Origin: Prevotella sp. UBA2725
Lineage (GTDB): Bacteria; Bacteroidota; Bacteroidia; Bacteroidales; Bacteroidaceae
Assembly (NCBI GenBank): GCA_002353825.1
Contig: DEKJ01000009.1
Location: forward strand, 8,948 to 24,936
Length of the DNA: 15,989 nt
Reading direction: 5' to 3'
The notes under the pieces were generated by a model, which did no database searches, was not told where the DNA came from, and saw only the letters and a list, made by a program, of their open reading frames with translations. The translations under genes and the position numbers were made by a program. Positions 8,706 to 14,106 of the stretch are shown one piece after another; position 1 is the stretch's first letter; each line of letters begins with the position of its first letter.

Positions 8706-8834
8706 CTATGCCGTCGCGTAGTGGGTGCTGATATAGTTGTAGACCTCCCTATTATACCTGCTAAGCTCAGCGTCGCTATAGCTTGCGGGCAGCTCTGCGT
8801 ATAGGGAGTTGCGGATGATCACATAGATGGCACC
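8706..8834 (-). pseudogene. hsdR: Probable 3' remnant of a type I restriction R subunit
   Basis: On the minus strand, one frame relative to the hsdM fragment, an open frame runs from about 8834 to a TAG at 8706-8708. It reads G-A-I-Y-V-I-I-R-N-S-L-Y-A-E-L-P, then S-Y-S-D-A-E-L-S-R, then E-V-Y-N-Y-I-S-T-H-Y-A-T-A and stop. This resembles the C-terminal end of HsdR proteins, where a helix ending in L-P is followed by Y-(S/T)-D and a final V-Y-x-Y-I-x-x-x-Y helix. There is no start codon of its own. It adjoins the hsdM 5' fragment directly, consistent with an internal deletion of a whole hsdM-hsdS-hsdR locus. The family call is from recognition of a short tail and is moderate. Confidence 0.5.
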
Positions 8835-9034
8835 CTGCCGTTTCTCACGGGCCGGTCCTTCAGTATCTCCTTCTCAACAAGTTTATATCGGCTATAAGCA
8901 TAGCGTAGGAAAAGCAGTGCCAGCACGGGCATGCAATATTCCTGGCTTGTCTTGTTGCTGCCTTCGCGCAGAAGGTCGGCACTCTCCCACAGCTCAGCTT
9001 CCAGTTTGCGTATATTGATCTGATTACTCAACAT
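8819..9034 (-). pseudogene. hsdM: Truncated 5' end of a type I restriction-modification methylase subunit
   Basis: This ORF of 71 codons starts with ATG at 9032-9034. It encodes the standard N-terminal helical domain of HsdM: L-W-E-S-A-D-L-L-R, then S-Q-E-Y-C-M-P-V-L-A-L-L-F-L-R-Y-A, then V-E-K-E-I-L-K-D-R-P. Full HsdM proteins are about 500-800 residues, with an N6-adenine methylase domain (N-P-P-F/Y) after this region. Here the similarity ends near codon 66 and the frame closes after V-P-S-M. No methylase domain, hsdS gene or intact hsdR gene follows. It is therefore a remnant and cannot methylate DNA. It begins 24 nt after the stop codon of the upstream ATPase/nuclease gene and could still be cotranscribed with it. 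Confidence 0.85.
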
Positions 9035-9035
9035 T

Positions 9036-9073
9036 GATTGTCTATTATCGATTGTCTATTATCGATTGTCTAT
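9036..9073. repeat. 14-bp tandem repeat, 2.7 copies
   Basis: The unit GATTGTCTATTATC occurs at 9036-9049 and 9050-9063, and its first ten bases recur at 9064-9073. The repeat spans the stop codon of the first AAA-ATPase_like/PD-(D/E)XK paralogue (TAA at 9059-9061) and ends 1 bp before the hsdM start codon. The second paralogue lacks it and ends two residues earlier, so the repeat supplies the extra C-terminal residues I-D-N-R here. It may reflect slippage at an insertion or recombination boundary. Confidence 0.9.
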
Positions 9074-10645
9074 CCTCCAGTCTTCGATGGTTCTGCTTTC
9101 TCTGTTGATGTTTACTCCAACCTTGACGATCTTCCGTCCATCGGTGAGATATGGCTTGGCATAGCCTTTGGTCTCGATTTGCTGAAGGGCCTGCTCGGCA
9201 CTGCCACCGGCTTTCAGTTCGATGATATAAATAGTATCCGGCATAAAGACTATCATGTCGGCCCTGCCGCCCGCAACCTTCACCTGAGTGCGGACATAGA
9301 CATTGAGCATAGAGAAGATGAGATAGAACGTGAACTCCCAGAAGCCTTCAGCTGTCGATGCTTCGGAAAGTTTCTTCTTGAATCCCTCAACGTATGGAAT
9401 ACCGGCGAGATAGGCCTGCATGTGCTCCATGGCAAGATTAATGTCACCCGCTTTCAGTGCACGCCAAAACTTCAAAGCAAAACCAACTTGCACATCCTGT
9501 CCCGCCAATCCTATATATGTTGGGAGCAATCCCTTGGTATAGCCCACTCTTACTTCCTGATTCGGAAGTGCAAGGATGTACGTCTCTGCTTCCGGATCAT
9601 AGTCTTTAATAGTGAGATAACCACTCTGATATAGTAGAGGCAAAGCATTTTGCATATTTTCCGTAGGCTGATCGAAAGCGTCCGAAGGAACTTCAAGCCT
9701 GTCAAGAGCAGTGATGTCTGTATTGAAATGCTGCATCTGACGGATGAGGAAAGTAGGAGTACCACTCTCAAACCAATAATTATCAATCTTCTGCCGCAAG
9801 AAACATTTCAGCAGACTGAAAGGATTGTATATCTCGGGCGAATTCTCAGAGAAGTGATAGCCATCATAACGCAACTTTAGCTTCTGATGCATCTCTGTAG
9901 GTGTCAACTTATAGTGTTCAGCTAAAGATTCAACATCTTGCCAAAGTGTAGTACACAGTTCCTTTTCCGTGAATCCGCAGATGGCAGAGAACTTTGGATC
10001 CAGCGTCACATTCATGAGATTATTGATGGTCGAGAAGATGCTGAGCTGCGAGAACTTCGTGATGCCGGTGATGAAACAGAACTTGATGTATTGTTCATTA
10101 GCTTTCAGTGGCTGGTAAAACTCCTGCATCACCTTGCGCATGCCATCAAGATTCTCCTTTTCGTGAAGGACATCAAGCAACGGAGCATCATATTCGTCAA
10201 TAATTACTGCGACCTGTCGCCCGCCACTGCTGAGCCTTCGTATCATACCATCGAGGATCTCTCCCGGTGTCTTCTCGTATTCATTCCGCTCGAAGCAGTC
10301 GAGGCGAGAGAGCATCCAGCAGATGGCACGTTGTAAGTCTTTAGCGTCGTTTCTTCCCTTGACAATGCTCAGGTCAAGATGGATAACAGGGTAGCTTTCC
10401 CATGCCTTTTCCAGGTCCATAATCTTCAGTCCCTTGAAAAGGTCCTTGTCTCCTCGCCAATAGGAATCGAGTGTGGAAGTGAGCAGACTCTTGCCGAAAC
10501 GACGAGGACGGCTCATAAAGATGAACTTCGCATAATGCGACAGCTCCCAGACAAGGTCTGTCTTGTCGACATAAACATAACCCTCTTTGATAACCTCAGA
10601 GAAGGTCTGTATTCCTACCGGATATTTTCTTCGTTGCTGTTCCAT
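9059..10645 (-). CDS. AAA-ATPase_like / PD-(D/E)XK nuclease-like fusion, paralogue 1
   Basis: The protein has 528 residues from the ATG at 10643-10645. The longer open frame begins at a TTG at 10670-10672 that lies inside the -7 promoter element, so that start is rejected. The N-terminal P-loop domain has a Walker A-like loop S45-R-P-R-R-F-G-K-S53, Walker B V-I-I-D-E-Y-D at 147-153, and the conserved T193-G-I-T-K-F198 motif. The C-terminal PD-(D/E)XK-like domain shows E437, D463 and E476-x-K478. This is the AAA-ATPase_like (PF09820) plus PDDEXK_9 (PF08011, DUF1703) architecture, very common in gut Bacteroidetes. The biological role is not established; a nucleic-acid-directed NTPase/nuclease is expected from the domains. 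All key residues are present. It is nearly identical at both ends to the paralogue at 14107-15693 and more divergent in the middle. Confidence 0.9.
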   Translation of the reverse strand: MEQQRRKYPVGIQTFSEVIKEGYVYVDKTDLVWELSHYAKFIFMSRPRRFGKSLLTSTLDSYWRGDKDLFKGLKIMDLEKAWESYPVIHLDLSIVKGRNDAKDLQRAICWMLSRLDCFERNEYEKTPGEILDGMIRRLSSGGRQVAVIIDEYDAPLLDVLHEKENLDGMRKVMQEFYQPLKANEQYIKFCFITGITKFSQLSIFSTINNLMNVTLDPKFSAICGFTEKELCTTLWQDVESLAEHYKLTPTEMHQKLKLRYDGYHFSENSPEIYNPFSLLKCFLRQKIDNYWFESGTPTFLIRQMQHFNTDITALDRLEVPSDAFDQPTENMQNALPLLYQSGYLTIKDYDPEAETYILALPNQEVRVGYTKGLLPTYIGLAGQDVQVGFALKFWRALKAGDINLAMEHMQAYLAGIPYVEGFKKKLSEASTAEGFWEFTFYLIFSMLNVYVRTQVKVAGGRADMIVFMPDTIYIIELKAGGSAEQALQQIETKGYAKPYLTDGRKIVKVGVNINRESRTIEDWRIDNR

Positions 10646-10669
10646 AACCGTCGTTTGCAATGCTCTTTG

Positions 10670-10701
10670 CAAATTTACTTGTTCTTTTCCAATTATCCAA
10701 G
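10670..10701 (-). promoter_or_regulatory. Promoter of ATPase/nuclease paralogue 1
   Basis: The minus strand has CTTG (10698-10701), a 20-bp spacer and TAAATTTG (10670-10677), a good match to the Bacteroidetes -33/-7 consensus. Transcription would start near 10664, giving a leader of about 20 nt before the ATG at 10645. The same promoter is conserved upstream of paralogue 2. Confidence 0.7.
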
Positions 10702-10745
10702 GAAATGAATGATATTGTTGCTGATAATAGTACGTAACGACTATA

Positions 10746-10812
10746 TTATAGTACTACTGGCTGCCCTTTCTTTTTCCGACACTTGAGAATCTGATTGTTC
10801 AGAAGCATTTGC
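10746..10812 (-). pseudogene. 3' remnant of an excisionase-like HTH gene
   Basis: The minus strand encodes Q-M-L-L-N-N-Q-I-L-K-C-R-K-K-K-G-Q-P and stops at 10746. This matches the C-terminus of the HTH protein at the right edge of the window (15789 onward). Upstream of 10812 the similarity ends and the reading frame (residues N-Y-L-N-K-S-S-I-V and before) is unrelated, so only the tail of the gene was carried here. It is not expected to be functional. Confidence 0.65.
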
Positions 10813-10892
10813 ACAATGGACGATTTGTTCAAGTAATTTGAAAAACGTACATTGCTATGGCAAAGAGTAAGGAGTGCCTTGCCTGTGTGAAC

Positions 10893-10946
10893 GAAGATAA
10901 TTTGCCACAAAGTCTCAAGAAGAGCAAGTTCTGGCAAATTATCTTC
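10893..10946. repeat. Perfect 15-bp inverted repeat with 24-nt loop
   Basis: The left arm GAAGATAATTTGCCA (10893-10907) is the exact reverse complement of 10932-10946. The loop is 24 nt. A perfect 15-bp stem is unlikely by chance at this spacing. It has no U-tract on either side, so it is not a standard terminator. It could be an RNA hairpin downstream of the orphan promoter, or a site for a DNA-binding or recombination protein. Confidence 0.85.
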
Positions 10947-11074
10947 CGAATATTCTTCCCAAGATGATGTTTAAGGGTGGGTGCTCACCCATATTTTTTC
11001 TGTAGCCATTTGAATGACCACTCTGCCAAAGGTGAAGGGCATGCCAGCATTCCGCAGTTTTGTTGGAGGCTGAG

Positions 11075-11096
11075 GAACGAATACCGTATTCTGTTC
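11075..11096. repeat. Near-perfect dyad, 10-bp arms
   Basis: The plus strand reads GAACGAATAC-C-GTATTC-T-GTTC. The arms pair completely except for one unpaired T, around a single central base. With so short a centre it suits a dimeric protein-binding site better than an RNA hairpin. It lies about 85-105 bp downstream of the predicted start of the orphan promoter. Confidence 0.6.
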
Positions 11097-11185
11097 AACG
11101 GATGGTATTTGTCATTGTTCCATATTTCACATATTAACTTCGGTTTAATGTATAAAACATACGCTAAATCGAACTTGTTTGTGTG

Positions 11186-11215
11186 CAAAGATAGTAATCA
11201 AGACACAATTACCAA
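11186..11215 (-). promoter_or_regulatory. Orphan minus-strand promoter
   Basis: The minus strand has TTG (11213-11215), a 19-bp spacer and TATCTTTG (11186-11193), an excellent match to the Bacteroidetes consensus. It overlaps the last codons of the ATPase_2/DUF234 gene and points into the 10813-11180 stretch, where no convincing gene follows. Confidence 0.65.
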
Positions 11216-12585
11216 CCCGCCTCCATATCATTCATGGACAAGCATCCGGTTCTTATATTTTTGCCCTTGAAAGTCTGCTTTTGCATCTCTGCGACTTTTT
11301 CCCCAAGTCTTTTAGCCCGGTATCTGTCAGCATTACGCTTGACCTCGTAAGCACTGACATCTCCCTTCAGGTCTTCTGCAACGATATCAATCTCAAATTC
11401 GTCATGTTGACCTTCATTCTTCGTGGTCTTTGTTTCATTTTTCCACCAGTTGCCTATCAGCTGATACTTAAATGACTCCTTCATTCTCTGACGGAACCAG
11501 CGCTCCAGGGCAAGGCCGGAGAAGGCTGTATAGTCATCGGATATGATCTTTGCCAGAGCAGGCATATTTTGAAGTTCTATCAATGCCGGATATCTGTAGA
11601 TATAGCGAAACCAAAAGCGGAAGAAGTTGTCATTAATCTCATAGCGCACGGTCTGTGATCCTGGCTTAGCACCAACAGGGCGCTTCTTGTGTATCAAAGC
11701 ATATTTCTCATCAAGCATCTTAAGCTGGCCGCCTAGACTGTCGATGCCAAGACTGCCCTCTATCTCACGCTGAGTCACGTCACCCTGTGCTATCTGACCC
11801 ATGATGCTGAAATAGACTCCGTATTGCTTGCCGAACTCCTGCAGAAGTATTTTTTTACCCTCATCAATAAAAAAGCCATCACTGTCTGAACAGATGTAAT
11901 TGATCATCTTCCTGACTGTAGTGCAGCCATTATCCATAAAGGCCTCGATGTAGCGGGCAATACCACCGGTGAATGTCCAGAGAGCAAGTAAATCATCCTT
12001 CGTGTAATCAGCCTTGTAGTCGTGGAGAATTTCTCGTATGACATCGGTATTGAAGGGCTGCAGTTTGATGGTACTGTCATCACGGGCAAACAAAGGCTGG
12101 TCCTCATCCTTGAAGATTTTCTCCATCATTCTGAATATTGAGCCCGAGACGATAAGGCACATGTTGGTCTGTTTCTTATAGCGGTCCCATAGCTCTTGGA
12201 TGTCGCTGAAGATACCGTTGTTCACATTATCAAACTCCTGGAACTCGTCGATGAACAGTGTGAATTTCCTACGTTTAGCGACCTCAAGAAGGAACTGAAA
12301 GAGTTCCCTGAATAATTTTATGCTGTCAGGAACAAACTCGCCAAGTCTCAGTCTTATCTCGTCAGAGAAATTTTGAACTAAAGCAGCTTCCGTTTTCCTG
12401 CCGACAAAGAAGTACAGACATGGAGCTATACTTTTAGTCTGCTCCATCATCTTATAGACGAGGCTTGTCTTGCCTACGCGCCTCCGCCCGGTAAGTACGA
12501 CGAAGCGAGAATAATCCTCATACGACTGCCTTTGCATCTTAAGCAGCTCGGCCATCTCTTTCTCTCGATCATAGAATTTCTTCAT
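11209..12585 (-). CDS. ATP-binding protein, ATPase_2 (archaeal ATPase type) with DUF234 domain
   Basis: The protein has 458 residues. The N-terminal P-loop domain has Walker A G33-R-R-R-V-G-K-T40, Walker B L-F-I-D-E-F-Q-E at 110-117 and sensor S147-G-S149. A winged-helix-like middle follows (around V-T-Q-R-E-I-E-G-S-L-G-I). The C-terminus (about 385-440) matches DUF234, a PD-(D/E)XK-like fold, with D400 in E-I-D-I-V and E414-V-K416 in A-Y-E-V-K-R. The arrangement matches the PF01637-PF03008 proteins common in Bacteroidetes and archaea. Their function is not firmly known. All visible active-site positions are intact, so nuclease activity is possible. The start is ATG at 12583-12585, preceded by a strong promoter and an operator-like repeat in the leader. 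It follows the DUF4143 gene but has its own promoter in the 102-bp gap. Confidence 0.88.
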   Translation of the reverse strand: MKKFYDREKEMAELLKMQRQSYEDYSRFVVLTGRRRVGKTSLVYKMMEQTKSIAPCLYFFVGRKTEAALVQNFSDEIRLRLGEFVPDSIKLFRELFQFLLEVAKRRKFTLFIDEFQEFDNVNNGIFSDIQELWDRYKKQTNMCLIVSGSIFRMMEKIFKDEDQPLFARDDSTIKLQPFNTDVIREILHDYKADYTKDDLLALWTFTGGIARYIEAFMDNGCTTVRKMINYICSDSDGFFIDEGKKILLQEFGKQYGVYFSIMGQIAQGDVTQREIEGSLGIDSLGGQLKMLDEKYALIHKKRPVGAKPGSQTVRYEINDNFFRFWFRYIYRYPALIELQNMPALAKIISDDYTAFSGLALERWFRQRMKESFKYQLIGNWWKNETKTTKNEGQHDEFEIDIVAEDLKGDVSAYEVKRNADRYRAKRLGEKVAEMQKQTFKGKNIRTGCLSMNDMEAGW

Positions 12586-12596
12586 ACTTCTGTAAT

Positions 12597-12617
12597 TTTA
12601 CCGTGGTAAATTTTACC
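12597..12617. promoter_or_regulatory. Three TTTACC half-sites, operator-like, in a 5' leader
   Basis: TTTACC (12597-12602), GGTAAA (12605-12610) and TTTACC (12612-12617) form two overlapping dyads, and ATTTTACCG is repeated directly 15 bp apart (12595 and 12610). The array lies between the predicted transcription start (near 12630) and the ATG of the DUF234 gene at 12585. This position suits a repressor blocking transcription, or RNA structure affecting translation. Confidence 0.6.
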
Positions 12618-12635
12618 GCCATAACATTTCAAAAG

Positions 12636-12667
12636 CAAAGGTAAGATTAAATAATGGAACTGCCAAA
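12636..12667 (-). promoter_or_regulatory. Promoter of the ATPase_2/DUF234 gene
   Basis: The minus strand reads TTTG (12664-12667), a 20-bp spacer and TACCTTTG (12636-12643), a near-ideal Bacteroidetes promoter. The predicted leader is about 45 nt. Confidence 0.75.
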
Positions 12668-12687
12668 TAAAATCAGCACAACTTTTC

Positions 12688-13962
12688 CTACTGTTGAGTT
12701 AGCAGCCATTTCCATATCGGTACAACCTCGATCTGTTTTCCGCCGGGCGTCTCTATCTTGCCTTCCTCGTCAAAGGTTACGATGACCATGCGCTGTAGGG
12801 GAAAGAATGAATCGAGCTGTTCCAGAGCTTTGACCTCTCTTTCATATGTCTCGGTCATACCCGCCCCATATATAGAATAAGCAGCCTGTACGGCATAGCT
12901 TTCGTCAGGAACAAAAAAGTCTACCTCTATATTCTTATTGTAAAAGTACAGCTTGTCTTCATACTTCTCATGTAGATGGACAGCACAAAGATTTTCTAAT
13001 AATAATGTTGATCCATTGTTGAGAAAAATATTTAGAAGTCCATTATCAACGAAATAATGCTTTTTCACGGTTTCCTTCTCTAAAAACTTCGATGCGTAAT
13101 TCTCGAGCGAGAAAATCGCAAAGGCTTCTTTGGCAAACCTCACATAGTCGCTGACAGTTGATACGGCAACTTTCATCCCTGTCGATGTGATGAGATTGAC
13201 AAGACGGCGATAGGAAGTGGGTTGCATGACATTCTCTGCCAATCGCTTCATAGTCATCCTCAGAGCAAGTTCGTTTTTCACTTTGTTCCGCTGGATGATA
13301 TCCCCTAAGACGATCTTCTCATAGAGGTCATTGAGCCATTTGCGCTTATTACGGTACATGAGCAGTTCCGGGAATCCTCCCCACTGCATGTATGTCTGGA
13401 ACTGCTGTTGTACGAGAGCTCGCTCCTTACCATATTCCCATTCCCTGGTCAGATGAATTCCTTGTGCCTCGAGATATTCTTGAAAATTATATGGATAAAT
13501 ATGTGCACTAAGATATCGTCCGCCAAGTGTCGTCTCAATATCACGGCTCAGCATCTTGGCATTACTCCCTGTGATGAAAACGTGATACTTCTTGTTGGCA
13601 AGCCGACGGGCAAAGTGTTCCCATCCGGAGACGTTCTGTATCTCATCAAAGAAGAGTAAAGGAGTATGATCGTAGACCGATTGATATGCTTGAAGAATGA
13701 GGTCTAAATCATCCGCAGTCATATCGATAAGGCGCTCGTCATCGAAATCAATGTATACGATCTCCTCTAAGGAGTGACCTTCACGAAGCAACTGTCGGGC
13801 ACGCTTGAAAAGCATGTACGACTTTCCTGCCTGACGGACACCGACAAGCACGTAGCGCCCGTTTTCCTCGAAATCAAATGGGCGGTCATACAGTTCTACG
13901 TCCTGTATCTCTTCCTGTCCCTCGCGGATAAGCGCGCGGAACGTGTCTTTGGTTATTGCCAT
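12688..13962 (-). CDS. ATP-binding protein, AAA_14 with DUF4143 domain
   Basis: The protein has 424 residues. The AAA_14 P-loop domain has Walker A G41-V-R-Q-A-G-K-S48, Walker B L-L-F-F-D-E-I-Q-N at 102-110, and sensor T131-G-S-N134 followed by the family's typical S-R-D-I-E-T-T-L-G-G-R-Y. A winged-helix-like segment leads to the C-terminal DUF4143 domain. There the PD-(D/E)XK-like core reads I-E-V-D-F (E346, D348), but the expected E-x-K is Q359-A-A, so catalysis is doubtful. Such proteins are abundant and multicopy in Bacteroidetes and their role is unknown. It starts with ATG about 20 nt after the predicted transcription start. The promoter overlaps one of two 19-bp repeats, so repression or autoregulation is likely. 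No close partner gene is fused or overlapping. Confidence 0.88.
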   Translation of the reverse strand: MAITKDTFRALIREGQEEIQDVELYDRPFDFEENGRYVLVGVRQAGKSYMLFKRARQLLREGHSLEEIVYIDFDDERLIDMTADDLDLILQAYQSVYDHTPLLFFDEIQNVSGWEHFARRLANKKYHVFITGSNAKMLSRDIETTLGGRYLSAHIYPYNFQEYLEAQGIHLTREWEYGKERALVQQQFQTYMQWGGFPELLMYRNKRKWLNDLYEKIVLGDIIQRNKVKNELALRMTMKRLAENVMQPTSYRRLVNLITSTGMKVAVSTVSDYVRFAKEAFAIFSLENYASKFLEKETVKKHYFVDNGLLNIFLNNGSTLLLENLCAVHLHEKYEDKLYFYNKNIEVDFFVPDESYAVQAAYSIYGAGMTETYEREVKALEQLDSFFPLQRMVIVTFDEEGKIETPGGKQIEVVPIWKWLLTQQ

Positions 13963-13987
13963 TGCAACGTATCTTTAGTACCAAGTG

Positions 13988-14019
13988 CAAAGATACGAAA
14001 AGTGTTTGATGACAGCAAA
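13988..14019 (-). promoter_or_regulatory. Promoter of the AAA_14/DUF4143 gene
   Basis: The minus strand has TTTG (14016-14019), a 20-bp spacer and TATCTTTG (13988-13995), a full match to the Bacteroidetes consensus. The -33 element lies inside the first of the two 19-bp repeats. Confidence 0.75.
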
Positions 14020-14055
14020 CAAAAAGCTGTATTTTTTGTTTGATACCAGCAAACA
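14003..14055. repeat. Two 19-bp dyad repeats, operator-like
   Basis: TGTTTGATGACAGCAAACA (14003-14021) and TGTTTGATACCAGCAAACA (14037-14055) differ at two central positions. Each has inverted TGTTTG/CAAACA arms with a 7-bp spacer. They are 34 bp apart, about three helical turns. The first covers the -33 element of the DUF4143 gene. A dimeric repressor or activator binding cooperatively to both is the simplest reading. Confidence 0.75.
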
Positions 14056-14106
14056 TCCCATAATACACTATTCCATAACCTGCAGGAGAACAGATCCCCC
14101 GTTGAT

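Larger units (their letters stand above)
10646..10812. repeat. Upstream duplicated block, copy A
   Basis: This block of about 167 bp is nearly identical to 15694-15861. It contains the promoter of the ATPase/nuclease gene and the last ~22 codons of an upstream HTH gene. Similarity stops abruptly at the GAAGCATTTGC sequence (ending at 10812). Together with the homologous coding regions, this means a unit of about 1.7 kb is present twice as a direct repeat. Confidence 0.9.
10813..11208. other. 396-bp stretch without a convincing gene
   Basis: The region lies between the duplicated block and the stop of the ATPase_2/DUF234 gene. Possible ORFs here are 60-100 codons long, lack ATG starts in context or overlap promoter elements, and show no family I recognise. 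It does hold a strong minus-strand promoter (11186-11215), a near-perfect dyad (11075-11096) and a perfect 15-bp inverted repeat (10893-10946). It may encode a structured RNA, or it may be decayed DNA left by the duplication. Confidence 0.6.

Noticed and set aside
9036..9073. CRISPR-like or iteron-like array
   Set aside because: The units are directly adjacent with no spacers, fewer than three full copies exist, and no cas or replication genes are present.
10977..10999. Possible plus-strand terminator: TGGGTGCTCACCCA followed by a short T run
   Set aside because: The stem is only about 5 bp with a 4-nt loop, and no plus-strand gene ends upstream of it.
10985..11188. Minus-strand ORF of 67 codons
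   Set aside because: Its only start is a TTG inside the -7 element of the orphan promoter, and the sequence has no recognisable domain.
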